From assembly GCA_947625615.1 (NCBI GenBank), contig CANQPB010000024.1, forward strand, positions 1 through 33,642: DNA of 33,642 bases. Reading direction: 5' to 3'. This document shows positions 9,266 to 17,997 of this stretch, one piece after another (within the stretch, counting starts at the first letter, position 1; each line of letters begins with the position of its first letter). Position numbers and translations under genes: made by a program. This DNA is from an uncultured Clostridia bacterium (lineage in GTDB: Bacteria; Bacillota; Clostridia; Oscillospirales; Ruminococcaceae). The notes under the pieces are model-generated. The model saw only the letters and a list, made by a program, of their open reading frames with translations, ran no database searches and was not told the DNA's origin.

Positions 9266-9805
9266 TTACTTTGCGAACGGAGCGCCGAGCATTGAAAGCA
9301 GCTCTTTTGCCTCTTCGTCGGTCTTGGCGGTGGTGATAAAGTTAATATCCATGCCGCGAACCTTATCTATCTTGTCGAACTCGATTTCGGGGAAGATCAG
9401 CTGCTCCTTGATACCGGTGGAGTAGTTGCCTCTGCCGTCGAACGAATTGGGGTTTATGCCCTTGAAGTCTCTTACTCGCGGGAAGGCGACGTTAAAGAGC
9501 CTGTCGACAAATTCATACATCTTGTCTGAGCGCAGGGTGACCTTTACGCCGATAGGCATTCCCTCGCGGAGCTTGAAGTTTGCAACCGATTTCTTGGCCT
9601 TGCAGACTATCGGCTTCTGGCCGGTGATGGCCGAAAGATCGCTGACTACGGCGTCGACGACCTTGGAATTTTCCTTGGCTTCGCCGCAGCCTACGTTGAT
9701 GACAACCTTGTCAAGCTTGGGGATCTGCATGACGTTCTTGTAGCCGAACTTCTTCATAAGAGCGGGGGCTATATCCTTGACATATAAATCTTTTAATCTT
9801 GCCAT
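9266..9805 (-). CDS. rplE: 50S ribosomal protein L5
   Basis: This encodes 179 residues, the usual length. L5 binds 5S rRNA and contacts the P-site tRNA. The motifs [37 protein letters not shown] and [20 protein letters not shown] are typical. It follows rplX by 14 nt. Confidence 0.97.
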   Translation of the reverse strand: MARLKDLYVKDIAPALMKKFGYKNVMQIPKLDKVVINVGCGEAKENSKVVDAVVSDLSAITGQKPIVCKAKKSVANFKLREGMPIGVKVTLRSDKMYEFVDRLFNVAFPRVRDFKGINPNSFDGRGNYSTGIKEQLIFPEIEFDKIDKVRGMDINFITTAKTDEEAKELLSMLGAPFAK

Positions 9806-9819
9806 AATTTAGCTCCTCC

Positions 9820-10140
9820 TTACTTGATCTCGGCGCCGCAGCGCTTGCAGATTCTTACCTTGCGGCCTTCGTCGTCAAGCTTTACGCCGTATCTTACGCC
9901 GCGGGCGCATTTGGGGCAGTAAAGCGCGACTTTGGACGAATACATAGCCGCCTCGGCCTTGACTATTCCGCCGGTCTCGCCCTGTCTGCGGGGCTTTACC
10001 GACTTTGTCGCCATGTTGCAGCCTTCAACAATAAGCTTTCCCTCTTTCGGGGAAACCGCAAGGACTTTTCCTCTCTTGCCCTTGTCCTTACCGCTGAGTA
10101 TGACTACGGAGTCACCGGTTTTTACGTGAATTTTATTCAT
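9820..10140 (-). CDS. rplX: 50S ribosomal protein L24, zinc-ribbon variant
   Basis: This encodes 106 residues. L24 starts 50S assembly. The KOW motif lies at residues 5-32 (VKTGDSVVILSGKDKGKRGK). The C-terminal half holds Cys75, Cys78, Cys98 and Cys101 (CPKC and CKRC), a probable zinc ribbon that many L24 proteins lack. It is placed normally between rplN and rplE. Confidence 0.96.
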   Translation of the reverse strand: MNKIHVKTGDSVVILSGKDKGKRGKVLAVSPKEGKLIVEGCNMATKSVKPRRQGETGGIVKAEAAMYSSKVALYCPKCARGVRYGVKLDDEGRKVRICKRCGAEIK

Positions 10141-10155
10141 CTTGCGGCTTCCTCC

Positions 10156-10524
10156 TTAAAGTACCTCGGGGGCGAGGGACATGATCTTTACAAAGTCATG
10201 GTCTCTCAGTTCTCTGGCCACAAGGCCGAAGATACGGGTGCCCCTGGGGGTTTTGTCTTCTTTGATTATAACTGCTGCGTTCTCGTCGAAGCGGATATAG
10301 GTGCCGTCGTCGCGGCGCAGTCCCTTGGTTGAACGAACAATTACTGCTTTAACTACATCGCCTTTCTTGACCATGCCGCCGGGGGCCGCCTTCTTAACGG
10401 AAGCCACCACGACATCGCCGACATTGGCGTACTTGCGGCGAGTGCCGCCCAAAACTCTTATGCACATGAGCTCTTTGGCTCCGGTATTGTCGGCAACCTT
10501 GAGTCTGGTCTGCATCTGTATCAC
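10156..10524 (-). CDS. rplN: 50S ribosomal protein L14
   Basis: This encodes 122 residues, the invariant L14 length. L14 forms an intersubunit bridge. [20 protein letters not shown] and the ending [16 protein letters not shown] are diagnostic, as is [13 protein letters not shown]. There is a 45-nt gap to rpsQ with an AGGAGG site at its end. Confidence 0.97.
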   Translation of the reverse strand: MIQMQTRLKVADNTGAKELMCIRVLGGTRRKYANVGDVVVASVKKAAPGGMVKKGDVVKAVIVRSTKGLRRDDGTYIRFDENAAVIIKEDKTPRGTRIFGLVARELRDHDFVKIMSLAPEVL

Positions 10525-10569
10525 AGCAAGTTCCTCCTTTCAAAATCTTAACGTATATCGTGTCCCGGC

Positions 10570-10827
10570 TTACTTGGCCTGCTCCACAACTCTTACGAGT
10601 CTCCATCTCTTGTCTTTAGAGAGGGGGCGGGTCTCCATGATTTCAACCTTGTCGCCGGTGTGGGCGGCATTGGTTTCGTCATGAGCCTTGAACTTGACGG
10701 TTCTCTTGATGATTTTCTTGTAAAGCGGGTGCATTACGTTGTCCTCGATGGCGACAACAATGGTTTTGTCCATTTTGTCCGAGACAACCTTGCCCACTCT
10801 TGTCTTTCTAAGCTTTCTTTCGCTCAT
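10570..10827 (-). CDS. rpsQ: 30S ribosomal protein S17
   Basis: This encodes 85 residues. S17 is an OB-fold primary binder of 16S r[39 protein letters not shown] and [20 protein letters not shown] match the family. It lies 18 nt after rpmC. Confidence 0.97.
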   Translation of the reverse strand: MSERKLRKTRVGKVVSDKMDKTIVVAIEDNVMHPLYKKIIKRTVKFKAHDETNAAHTGDKVEIMETRPLSKDKRWRLVRVVEQAK

Positions 10828-10845
10828 TTATGATCCTCCTCCCAA

Positions 10846-11037
10846 TCACTCGGATTCCCGCTGGCTGATAAAGGTCATTATTCTGGCAATATCCTTTTTA
10901 ACGGCCTTTATGCGCATGGGGTTATCGAGCTGGTTGACAGTGTGCTGGAAACGAAGGTTGAACAGCTCTGCACGAAGGTCGGCGAGCTTATTCTGCATCT
11001 CGACAAGAGTCATTTCCTTGATTTCACTTGTTTTCAT
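10846..11037 (-). CDS. rpmC: 50S ribosomal protein L29
   Basis: This encodes 63 residues of two helices. L29 sits at the polypeptide exit and helps form the docking site for trigger factor and [23 protein letters not shown] and the RFQHTVNQLDNPMRIKAVKK stretch are typical. The ATG overlaps the rplP stop by one base. Confidence 0.96.
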   Translation of the reverse strand: MKTSEIKEMTLVEMQNKLADLRAELFNLRFQHTVNQLDNPMRIKAVKKDIARIMTFISQRESE

Positions 11038-11468
11038 TATTGCTCACCACCCGTTTCTGAGGCTTCCTTCTTGACGAACTTGCACTTGATGGGCAGCTTG
11101 TGTGCGGCAAGACGCATAGCCTCTCTTGCGACTTCCTCACTTACGCCCGCGATCTCAAACATCACCTTGCCGGGCTTCACGACTGCGACCCAGAACTCGG
11201 GGGTACCTTTACCGGAACCCATTCGGGTGCCGAGCGCCTTGGTGGTAACCGGCTTGTCGGGGAAGATCTTTATCCAGACCTGTCCGCCACGCTTGATGTA
11301 ACGCGTCATGGCGATACGGGCGGCCTCTATCTGGGCAGAAGTGATCCATGAGGGCTCGAGCGCCTGGAGGCCGTATTCGCCGTAGGCGACGAAATTGCCC
11401 CTGGTGGCCTTGCCGGTCATTCTTCCGCGATGCTGTTTGCGGTATTTAACTCTCTTTGGAAGCAACAT
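11037..11468 (-). CDS. rplP: 50S ribosomal protein L16
   Basis: This encodes 143 residues. L16 shapes the A-site side of the 50S subunit. [20 protein letters not shown] and [19 protein letters not shown] are family signatures. It overlaps rpsC upstream and rpmC downstream by one base each, so the three are translationally coupled. Confidence 0.97.
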   Translation of the reverse strand: MLLPKRVKYRKQHRGRMTGKATRGNFVAYGEYGLQALEPSWITSAQIEAARIAMTRYIKRGGQVWIKIFPDKPVTTKALGTRMGSGKGTPEFWVAVVKPGKVMFEIAGVSEEVAREAMRLAAHKLPIKCKFVKKEASETGGEQ

Positions 11469-12250
11469 TATTTATTACCTCCTTCTCTTCTCTCGGGTCT
11501 GTCCCCGCGGGGCGGACGGCTGTCGCTGCGGCGGCGGGGTCTGTCGCCGTCGCGTCTGTCTCCGTCGTTTCTCGGGCGGCGGCTGCGGCGGTCGGGCTTT
11601 TCTTCCTGAGCCTGGGTCTCTCCCTTGAGAACTTCGCCCTTGTAGATCCATACCTTAACGCCTATGCGGCCGTAGGTGGTGGCTGCCTCGGCGGTGCCGT
11701 AATCGATGTCGGCGCGAATGGTCTGCAGCGGAATGGTGCCTTCGTGATAGCTTTCGCTTCTTGCTATCTCGGCGCCGCCCAGACGGCCCGAAGCCTTAGT
11801 CTTGATTCCCTTTGCGCCGAGCTTCATGGCTCTGCCGATGGCGCCCTTCATGGCTCTGCGGAACGCGACTCTGTTTTCAAGATCGAGAGCGATTCTCTCT
11901 GCGACAAGCTGGGCGTTAAGATCGGGGGACTTTACCTCGAAGATGTTTATGGCGACAGTCTTGCCTATCTTCTTTTCGATGTCGGCCTTGAGCTTGTCAA
12001 TGGCCTCGCCCCCGCGGCCTATAACGTGGCCGGGCTTTGCGCAGTGAATGTTGATCTTGACCTTATCTGCGAATCTTTCGATTTCGATGCGGGGAACGCC
12101 CGCGGAATAGAGATTCTTCTTGATGTAGTTACGGATATTGTAATCTTCAACAAGGGTGTCGCCGAAAGTGCTCTTATCTGCAAACCAGCGGGAATCCCAA
12201 TCCTTAATGATTCCGACACGCAAACCGTGCGGATTAACCTTTTGTCCCAT
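11468..12250 (-). CDS. rpsC: 30S ribosomal protein S3 with basic/acidic tail
   Basis: This encodes 260 residues. S3 lines the mRNA entry channel. The KH domain is at about 39-107 (with the [14 protein letters not shown] loop at 74-87) and the C-terminal domain at 110-205 ([27 protein letters not shown]). Residues 211-260 form a low-complexity tail of Arg, Asp, Pro and Gly that exceeds the short S3 of many bacteria. It precedes rplP with a one-base overlap. Confidence 0.97.
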   Translation of the reverse strand: MGQKVNPHGLRVGIIKDWDSRWFADKSTFGDTLVEDYNIRNYIKKNLYSAGVPRIEIERFADKVKINIHCAKPGHVIGRGGEAIDKLKADIEKKIGKTVAINIFEVKSPDLNAQLVAERIALDLENRVAFRRAMKGAIGRAMKLGAKGIKTKASGRLGGAEIARSESYHEGTIPLQTIRADIDYGTAEAATTYGRIGVKVWIYKGEVLKGETQAQEEKPDRRSRRPRNDGDRRDGDRPRRRSDSRPPRGDRPERREGGNK

Positions 12251-12270
12251 AGTTTACCTCCTTTGACGAC

Positions 12271-12606
12271 TTATTCCTTTTCCTTGAGGACGAGGGTGAC
12301 ATGGCTCGTTCTCTTGAGGATTCTTGCTCCGCTTCCCTTGGCTCTGGCCTGATATCTCTTTATCGTGGGACCCGGACAAACAAAGCATTCAGAAACATAA
12401 AGACTGTTCTTGTCCATGCTGAAGTTGTTCTCCGCATTTGCTGCGGCCGAGTTGAGGAGCTTGATAAGATATTCGCACGCGGCCTTGGGCGTGTGCTTTA
12501 AAATGGCAAGGGCGGTTTCGTAATCCTTGCCTCTGATAAGGTTGAGAACTATCTCTACCTTACGGGGAGCAATACGCGCATTTCTGAGTATTGCCTTAGC
12601 TTCCAT
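12271..12606 (-). CDS. rplV: 50S ribosomal protein L22
   Basis: This encodes 111 residues. L22 reaches with a beta hairpin into the peptide exit tunnel. The helix-turn region [20 protein letters not shown] and the hairpin region [20 protein letters not shown] are diagnostic. It has an AGGAGG site and follows rpsS. Confidence 0.97.
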   Translation of the reverse strand: MEAKAILRNARIAPRKVEIVLNLIRGKDYETALAILKHTPKAACEYLIKLLNSAAANAENNFSMDKNSLYVSECFVCPGPTIKRYQARAKGSGARILKRTSHVTLVLKEKE

Positions 12607-12626
12607 TTAAATTTCCTCCTTTCGGC

Positions 12627-12908
12627 CTATTTACCGTTGTTAGACGTCTTGGAGCCGGCGTGACCCTTGAAGGTTCTTGTGGGAGCGAACTCTCCCAGAC
12701 GGTGACCGACCATATCCTCGGTGATGTAAACCGGAACGTGCTTGCGCCCGTCGTGAACGGCAAACGTATGACCAACGAAATCAGGGAAGATAACAGAAGC
12801 ACGGCTCCAGGTCTTGATAGCCTTCTTCTCTCCCGTTTCGTTCATAGCGATGACCTTTTTGTAAAGCGATTCCTGTACATAAGGCCCTTTTTTGACGCTT
12901 CTACCCAT
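12627..12908 (-). CDS. rpsS: 30S ribosomal protein S19
   Basis: This encodes 93 residues. S19 partners S13 in the 30S head. [39 protein letters not shown] and [17 protein letters not shown] are standard. It lies between rplB and rplV. Confidence 0.97.
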   Translation of the reverse strand: MGRSVKKGPYVQESLYKKVIAMNETGEKKAIKTWSRASVIFPDFVGHTFAVHDGRKHVPVYITEDMVGHRLGEFAPTRTFKGHAGSKTSNNGK

Positions 12909-12930
12909 TATTCATCTGCCTCCTCTCGCA

Positions 12931-13764
12931 TTATTTCGCGTTGCGGCGCTTTACGATATATTTGTCAGAGCGGTTCTTCTTAGCTCTTGTCTTATATCCC
13001 AAAGCGGGCTTGCCCCACGGTGTGACCGGTGAGGGGTGGCCGACGGGGGATTTGCCTTCGCCGCCGCCGTGCGGGTGGTCGCAGGGGTTCATGACCGAGC
13101 CTCTGACGGTGGGTCTTACGCCCATGTGGCGCTTTCTTCCCGCCTTGCCGAGGTGGACGTTTTCGTGGTCGATGTTTCCGACCTGTCCTATGGTGGCCAT
13201 GCAGTTGGAGGGGATATATCTCATTTCACCCGAGGGAAGACGTACAAGAACTCTGTCGCCCTCGCGGCCCATAAGCTGGGCCATGTTGCCGGCCGAACGC
13301 ACAAGCTGGGCGCCCTTGCCGGGGTAAAGCTCGATATTGTGGATAAAGGTACCGACGGGAATGTTGATAAGCGGCAGGGCGTTGCCGGGCTTGATGTCTG
13401 CACCGGCGCCGGCGCGGACAACGTCGCCGACCTTAAGGCCGTTGGGGGCGATGATATATCTCTTCTCGCCGTCCTCATACTGCAAAAGCGCGATGTGTGC
13501 CGAGCGGTTGGGATCGTATTCAAGGGTCATGACGGTGGCGTCCATGTCAAGCTTGTTTCTCTTGAAGTCGATCACACGGTATTTTCTTCTTTCGCCGCCG
13601 CCGTGATGACGGACGGTGATCCTGCCATAGCTGTTTCTGCCCGAGGTCTTCTTAAGGGGCTCAAGAAGGCTCTTTTCGGGCGCGACTTTGGAAAGGACGC
13701 TGTAGTCGGTCACGGTCATGCCGCGGCGTCCGTTCGTTGTCGGCTTGTAGCTTTTTATAGCCAT
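12931..13764 (-). CDS. rplB: 50S ribosomal protein L2
   Basis: This encodes 277 residues. L2 is a primary 23S rRNA binder close to the peptidyl transferase centre. The C-terminal signature [18 protein letters not shown], including the conserved catalytic-site-proximal histidine, is intact, as is the N-terminal [20 protein letters not shown]. It begins 97 nt after rplW, an unusually wide gap here, with hairpins. Confidence 0.97.
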   Translation of the reverse strand: MAIKSYKPTTNGRRGMTVTDYSVLSKVAPEKSLLEPLKKTSGRNSYGRITVRHHGGGERRKYRVIDFKRNKLDMDATVMTLEYDPNRSAHIALLQYEDGEKRYIIAPNGLKVGDVVRAGAGADIKPGNALPLINIPVGTFIHNIELYPGKGAQLVRSAGNMAQLMGREGDRVLVRLPSGEMRYIPSNCMATIGQVGNIDHENVHLGKAGRKRHMGVRPTVRGSVMNPCDHPHGGGEGKSPVGHPSPVTPWGKPALGYKTRAKKNRSDKYIVKRRNAK

Positions 13765-13794
13765 GTTGTTTCACTCCTAAATCTAAGGTTTTGC

Positions 13795-13843
13795 GGGAGG
13801 CCTGCTCCCATACTTTTGGCTGTTCAGCTTTAACGTAAAGCTG
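13795..13843 (-). promoter_or_regulatory. Hairpins in the rplW-rplB gap
   Basis: On the minus strand the gap holds an 8-bp perfect stem with a 3-nt loop (CAGCTTTA/TAAAGCTG, 13825-13843), then a 5-bp GC-rich stem (GGGAG/CTCCC, 13795-13809). No T-run follows either. They may be RNA-processing or protein-binding sites; the role is unknown. Confidence 0.4.
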
Positions 13844-13861
13844 CGCCGCTTTTAATTTTTA

Positions 13862-14158
13862 TCAGATCATGCCGTCGAAGAACGAGATGGTCTTCGAGCC
13901 CTCGGCCAGGGTGACTATCGCCTTTTTCCAGGCGGGGGTGGTGCCCTCATATCTGCCCATTCTGCGGCTCTTTCCGCGAACGCGGCTTGTGTTTACCTTG
14001 GCGACCTTAACGCCGAATATCTTTTCAACGGCGTCCTTTATCTCGGTCTTGTTGGCGGTCTTCATGACCCTGAAGGTGTATTTGCCCGATCTGAGAGCTT
14101 CCATTGAAGCCTCGGTGATAACGGGCTTGAGAATAATATCCTGAGCGGTCTTAACCAT
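13862..14158 (-). CDS. rplW: 50S ribosomal protein L23
   Basis: This encodes 98 residues. L23 sits at the tunnel exit and docks trigger factor. [21 protein letters not shown] and the [22 protein letters not shown]-like C-terminal part fit the family. Its ATG overlaps the rplD stop by one base. Confidence 0.96.
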   Translation of the reverse strand: MVKTAQDIILKPVITEASMEALRSGKYTFRVMKTANKTEIKDAVEKIFGVKVAKVNTSRVRGKSRRMGRYEGTTPAWKKAIVTLAEGSKTISFFDGMI

Positions 14159-14781
14159 TAGCAGTATACCTCCTCGATCTTTGTCACGGCGTCCTTGACG
14201 ACGATGAATTTGTCGTGATTCAAGATGTCGTAGACGTTAAGAGTGTTTACCAGCGCGGTTTTAACGCCGGGAATGTTGCGGGCGCTCTTGATGAGCTTTT
14301 CGTCGACGCCGGTATTTACTATCAGCGCCTTGCCCTCGGCACCGAGAGCCTTGAGCATTTCGGTGACGTTCTTGGTCTTTATGGTCTCAAAATCGATGGC
14401 GCTGAGGACGATAACTCCGCCCTCGGCAAGCTTTGAAGAAAGCGCCGATTTCATGGCGAGCCTTCTGACCTTCTTATTTACGGTGAAGCGATAGCTGCGG
14501 GGCTTGGGGCCTAAAGCTATGCCGCCGTGAGTCCACTGCGGCGCGCGGGTGGAACCCTGTCTTGCGCGGCCGGTGCCCTTCTGTCTCCAGGGCTTTCTGC
14601 CGCCGCCCGAAACCTCGGTTCTTGTAAGGGTGGACTGTGTGCCCTGTCTCTGGTTGGCAAGGTAGTTGACCACCATGGTGTGCATTACGGGGACGTTCGG
14701 CTCGATTCCCCAGACAGCGTCGCTAAGCTCAGTGTCGGCAACAACGTTACCCTTGATGTCGTAAACGGAAATCTTAGACAT
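14158..14781 (-). CDS. rplD: 50S ribosomal protein L4
   Basis: This encodes 207 residues. L4 reaches into the exit tunnel and in gamma-proteobacteria represses the S10 operon through the leader RNA. The tunnel loop [19 protein letters not shown] and the following [18 protein letters not shown] are diagnostic. It overlaps rplW by one base. Confidence 0.97.
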   Translation of the reverse strand: MSKISVYDIKGNVVADTELSDAVWGIEPNVPVMHTMVVNYLANQRQGTQSTLTRTEVSGGGRKPWRQKGTGRARQGSTRAPQWTHGGIALGPKPRSYRFTVNKKVRRLAMKSALSSKLAEGGVIVLSAIDFETIKTKNVTEMLKALGAEGKALIVNTGVDEKLIKSARNIPGVKTALVNTLNVYDILNHDKFIVVKDAVTKIEEVYC

Positions 14782-14799
14782 ATCTGTTTCCTCCTCTCA

Positions 14800-15435
14800 C
14801 TAAGCCTTCTTAACGCTGTCGCGAACGGTGACTATTCCGTTGCGGGGGCCGGGTATGGCGCCCTTGACAGCGATAAGATTGTTTTCTGCGTCGACGCGGA
14901 CAACCTCAAGGTTGAGTACGGTAACCTTTTCGGCGCCCAAATGTCCCGGCATTCCCTTGCCCTTGAAGATTCTCGAAGGGCTCGAGCAGGCTCCCATAGA
15001 GCCGGCGTGGCGGTGTACGGGGCCGGTGCCGTGGGTTTCCTTAAGTCTGTGGTTGTTCCAGCGCTTGATGGTTCCGGCAAAGCCCTTGCCCTTTGAAATT
15101 CCGCTTACGTCAACGATGTCGCCCTCGGCGAATACGTCCGCCTTGACGATGTCGCCCACGTTAAGCGCCGAAGTGTCGGCCAGGCGGAATTCCTTAAGAT
15201 GTTTCTTGAGGGCTACGTCGGCCTTCTTAAAGTGTCCCGCGAGGGGCTTTTTCAGGCTCTTTGCGGTGGCGTCGCCGAAACCGAGCTGCACGGCCTCATA
15301 GCCGTCGTTCTCGGCAGTCTTCTTCTGGACTACCACGCAGGGGCCCGCTTCGATCACCGAGACGGGAATAACCTTGCCCGCGTCGGTGAAAACCTGGGTC
15401 ATGCCGATTTTCTTTCCGATGATGCCTTTTTGCAT
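14800..15435 (-). CDS. rplC: 50S ribosomal protein L3
   Basis: This encodes 211 residues. L3 is an early assembly protein near the peptidyl transferase centre. [20 protein letters not shown] and the central [20 protein letters not shown] loop are diagnostic, as is [20 protein letters not shown]. It follows rpsJ after a 99-nt structured gap, with an AGGAGG site. Confidence 0.97.
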   Translation of the reverse strand: MQKGIIGKKIGMTQVFTDAGKVIPVSVIEAGPCVVVQKKTAENDGYEAVQLGFGDATAKSLKKPLAGHFKKADVALKKHLKEFRLADTSALNVGDIVKADVFAEGDIVDVSGISKGKGFAGTIKRWNNHRLKETHGTGPVHRHAGSMGACSSPSRIFKGKGMPGHLGAEKVTVLNLEVVRVDAENNLIAVKGAIPGPRNGIVTVRDSVKKA

Positions 15436-15462
15436 TTTTGTTTTCCTCCTATTCGGTTATTG

Positions 15463-15525
15463 GTCGGATCTCTCCGACTTGACCTGTAAGCGTTCTGTCG
15501 CTGAGAAACCTGCGTTTGCGGTTTC
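15463..15525 (-). promoter_or_regulatory. Hairpins in the rpsJ-rplC gap
   Basis: Two stems stand in the 99-nt gap: GAAACC/GGTTTC (15505-15525) and a 6-bp GTCGGA/TCCGAC stem closing a GAGA tetraloop of the GNRA type (15463-15478), just ahead of the rplC ribosome binding site. There is no T-run. A regulatory or processing role is inference. Confidence 0.4.
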
Positions 15526-15534
15526 CTTAGGAAA

Positions 15535-15849
15535 TTACTTGATTTCCATTACGATATCTACGCCGGCAGGAAGCTCAAGATTCTGAAGGGCCGAGGTGGT
15601 CTCGGCGGTGGGGTGTAAAACGTCGATAAGTCTCTTGTGAGTTCTCAGCTCGAACTGCTCGCGGCTGTCCTTATTGACGAATACCGAGCGCAGAACGGTG
15701 ACGATCTCCTTGTCGGTCGGCAGCGGAACGGGCCCGGAGACCTTAGCGCCGCTTCTCTTTGCAGCCTCGACGATTTTCGCCGCGGCGGCGTCGACATTCG
15801 AGTGTTCATAACCCTTGATCTTGATTCTGATTTTTTCATTGACTGCCAT
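15535..15849 (-). CDS. rpsJ: 30S ribosomal protein S10
   Basis: This encodes 104 residues. S10 (NusE) is a 30S head protein and also a component of NusB/NusE antitermination complexes. [38 protein letters not shown] and [20 protein letters not shown] are family signatures. It is the first gene of the operon and has an AGGAGG site following the long leader. Confidence 0.97.
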   Translation of the reverse strand: MAVNEKIRIKIKGYEHSNVDAAAAKIVEAAKRSGAKVSGPVPLPTDKEIVTVLRSVFVNKDSREQFELRTHKRLIDVLHPTAETTSALQNLELPAGVDIVMEIK

Positions 15850-16166
15850 AATTTTGCCTCCTTAAGATTACTTTAATGGGGGCTTTCCCCGCCTGTCCGG
15901 CGGGTTTGTCTGCAACCCTTACACGCTGCCGTGTGTTTCCTCGTTCTCCATAAAAAACACCGGAAATTCCATGTTTTCCGGAAGGCCAGAAACACCGTCA
16001 AGCAATCGGGCTTTTTGCCGCTACGCCTATTCGGCGCCGCAAGACGCGGTCAATAATGCCGGTGCAACCGTTGCAGCCGCCCAATTTTAAATCGGACATA
16101 CTCCGTCAAAATTACCCGCCTGTGGCGGCAACCTTTGACTTCAACGCATATCTTCGCAGTCACGCA
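15850..16166 (-). promoter_or_regulatory. S10-operon leader with candidate attenuator
   Basis: About 315 nt separate the predicted transcription start from rpsJ. On the minus strand the leader contains a CCGCC/GGCGG hairpin (16116-16128), a terminator-like hairpin at 15952-15981 (7-bp CCGGAAA/TTTCCGG stem, two bases, then six T), and a 6-bp CCCGCC/GGCGGG stem (15888-15904) close to the ribosome binding site. The T-run can instead pair with AAAACA in the hairpin loop region, so two alternative folds exist. No ORF with a ribosome binding site is visible in it. Confidence 0.5.
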
Positions 16167-16172
16167 AGGTAT

Positions 16173-16202
16173 AATATACCACCGCAAGCGGGCAATAGTC
16201 AA
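16173..16202 (-). promoter_or_regulatory. Sigma-A-type promoter of the ribosomal operon
   Basis: Minus strand: -35 TTGACT (16197-16202), 18-nt spacer, -10 TATATT (16173-16178). Each differs from consensus at one position. The transcription start should lie near 16166. It is the only strong promoter found for the 32-gene operon. Confidence 0.8.
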
Positions 16203-16282
16203 GTTTTCTCGAAAAATTAGTGTGTAGAACTTTTCCGATATTTAAGCTTTAAAATTGGTCAGATTATACAAATACACTACCC

Positions 16283-16966
16283 TTAGTCGTTCAACCCTGT
16301 TATATCCACAACATTTTCTACCCTATCCACCGAATTTCGGTCTTCTATATATATAGTATAGCTGTGGGTGACGGTTTCGCCGTCGATATTTACGTCGGTT
16401 TTCTGGGTCATGCTGACGAATCCGTCCGAGCCGTCGAAGCGGTATGTCGCGGAAAAGCCGGCAAGCTCGCCCTCGCCGTCATACTCTCCCAGCTTTTCGG
16501 GATCGTATACATAATTTACCACGGTGCCGCCGTCCTCCGAAGCGATCGCGCCCGAAGAAGCGACCCCTTTTTTATAGAAAAGGATAAGCCCCTCGTCTGC
16601 CATGGGGTAGGGGACGTCGCGGGAATAGGCGGTGAACTGCAGGTCTGAGGAATCGAGGGAGGAGACGGCGCCGTTGTCGTTGGTGAACTGCTCGCGGCCG
16701 TTGTTATACTGGGCGATGTATATCCCGTCGCCGGTGCCGACGTAGGAATAGGTCATCAGCCCCTTTTCGTCGTATTTGAAGACGAATTCCTGCTCGGCCT
16801 CGCCGGTGGCGTCGTTCACAACGCTCACCTTGGCGGAATTGAGGGAGGTATACCACTCTCTGGCGTCAAGAATCAGCTGCTCGCCGGGCAGCGGCGAAAC
16901 AGACGCCGCGCAGGAGCAAAGCAGCGCAAGCATGGCGGCGGCCGCGGCTGTGAAAAATTTTCTCAT
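16283..16966 (-). CDS. Putative lipoprotein of unknown function
   Basis: This encodes 227 residues with a signal peptide and a lipobox ending at Cys19 (LLCSC), so the mature protein should be anchored to the outer face of the membrane. The remainder is rich in Tyr, Asp, Ser and Gly with beta-like stretches (FVFKYDEKGLMTYSYVG, THSYTIYIEDRN). I do not recognise a domain; the alternating pattern is reminiscent of lipoproteins that fold as beta sheets. It follows the S1-domain gene past a weak hairpin terminator and lies directly upstream of the S10 promoter. Start: ATG with an AAGGAA site. Confidence 0.75.
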   Translation of the reverse strand: MRKFFTAAAAAMLALLCSCAASVSPLPGEQLILDAREWYTSLNSAKVSVVNDATGEAEQEFVFKYDEKGLMTYSYVGTGDGIYIAQYNNGREQFTNDNGAVSSLDSSDLQFTAYSRDVPYPMADEGLILFYKKGVASSGAIASEDGGTVVNYVYDPEKLGEYDGEGELAGFSATYRFDGSDGFVSMTQKTDVNIDGETVTHSYTIYIEDRNSVDRVENVVDITGLND

Positions 16967-16987
16967 TTCGGTTTCCTTTTTCTGAAT

Positions 16988-17010
16988 ATTAAAGCCCCCG
17001 AAAAGGGGGC
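16988..17010 (-). terminator. Weak terminator between S1-domain gene and lipoprotein
   Basis: Minus strand: a 6-bp GCCCCC/GGGGGC stem with loop TTTTC followed by TTTAAT. The T-run is short, so termination is probably partial and the lipoprotein gene may be read through from upstream. Confidence 0.5.
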
Positions 17011-17049
17011 CGGGCGCATAGCGCGCAGTCTGTAGTCCGTATATCGGAT

Positions 17050-17577
17050 CTATCTTCTGCGGCCGCGTTTTTTTACGTCGACCGTTTTCAGGCCGGACAT
17101 TCTGTCCTCGCTTGACATTTTGAACTTTGAAAGCATGTCTTCAAAGCCCGCGTCGGTGACGGCGGACTTGGGCTCGTAGGCATATTCCAGATCTTCGATT
17201 GAGACGTGTTCCTTTTTAATGGGCTTTTTAGCGGGGTGATGCTGCGGCCTCGGTTCGGGATCTTTGTCCTTGGCCGCCATCTGCTCGGGAGCGGGTCTCT
17301 GTCTTTGGTGCTGCTGCCTTTGCGGCGGGCGGCCGTCCTCCCGCGGGAGGGCGCGTTTCATCGACAGACTTATCTTGCCGTCGTCTGAAATTCCGATGAT
17401 CTTAACCTTAACCGTCTGTCCCTCGGTGACGTGATCCTTGATGTCGTTCACATAGGTAGGCGCAATCTCCGAAATATGCACCATGCCCGACTTGCCCTCG
17501 CCGAGGTCTACAAAAGCGCCGAATTTGAGGATTCCCGTGACCTTACCCTCTAAAATCGTTCCCACTTCAAACTGCAT
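17050..17577 (-). CDS. S1-domain RNA-binding protein (YabR-like)
   Basis: This encodes 175 residues. One S1/OB domain spans about 1-75 (VGTILEGKVTGILKFGAFVD, GKSGMVHISEIA, GKISLSMKRA), like B. subtilis YabR, an RNA-binding protein of uncertain role next to divIC. The C-terminal 100 residues are a low-complexity basic region rich in Arg, Gln, Pro and His, ending in RGRRR. It lies 42 nt after divIC. The family assignment is confident; the function is not. Confidence 0.88.
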   Translation of the reverse strand: MQFEVGTILEGKVTGILKFGAFVDLGEGKSGMVHISEIAPTYVNDIKDHVTEGQTVKVKIIGISDDGKISLSMKRALPREDGRPPQRQQHQRQRPAPEQMAAKDKDPEPRPQHHPAKKPIKKEHVSIEDLEYAYEPKSAVTDAGFEDMLSKFKMSSEDRMSGLKTVDVKKRGRRR

Positions 17578-17619
17578 TGCTAACTGAGTTCCTTTACTTG
17601 AGATGTCCTTGCGTGTAAG

Positions 17620-17922
17620 TTATCCCTTCGATTTTGCGTAGAATCTGCGTTCGCGGGGATAAGCGTAGCCCAGCTTTTCAACGGCGACGGTGAACATATA
17701 CTCTTCCTCGTCGTCGGTGTTGAGAATTCGCTGATACTCGTCGTTTTCCTGGCGGGTCTCAGTGATTTCCGCACGCAGCTTTTCGATCTGGGTTTTCTGC
17801 TCCGCGATGTCCGCCTGGGTCTGGATAATAACGCCCACGGCGTAGATCAGAAGCAGCAAAAACAGCGTAAGCTTTACAAGATCGCCGAAATGCGACCTGT
17901 GTCTGGAATTGGGTTTGGCCAT
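17620..17922 (-). CDS. divIC: Septum formation initiator, FtsB/DivIC family
   Basis: This encodes 100 residues: a short cytosolic N terminus, one membrane helix at about 16-34, then a coiled coil (about 35-70) and a C-terminal part containing EKLGYAYPRERRF, the usual end motif of this family. Such proteins join FtsL and DivIB/FtsQ in the divisome. Placement after yabP-yabQ and before the S1-domain gene matches Firmicute synteny. It has an AGGAGG site and a probable own promoter at 17969-17997. Confidence 0.88.
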   Translation of the reverse strand: MAKPNSRHRSHFGDLVKLTLFLLLLIYAVGVIIQTQADIAEQKTQIEKLRAEITETRQENDEYQRILNTDDEEEYMFTVAVEKLGYAYPRERRFYAKSKG

Positions 17923-17968
17923 TCCGGCGCCTCCTTCACTAACGGTGTTATATCAATACACAGCTTAG

Positions 17969-17997
17969 ATTATACATCAAACATCACGGTCTGTGCA
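17969..17997 (-). promoter_or_regulatory. Candidate promoter of divIC inside the end of yabQ
   Basis: Minus strand: -10 TATAAT (17969-17974), perfect; -35 TGCACA at 17-nt spacing (17992-17997), or TTGCAC at 18 nt. The -35 is poor. A separate vegetative promoter makes sense because divIC is needed in growing cells while yabP/yabQ are sporulation genes. Confidence 0.5.

Noticed and set aside
11456-12352. Plus-strand open frame of 298 codons
   Set aside because: Opposite rpsC, rplP and rplV; shadow of well-identified ribosomal genes.
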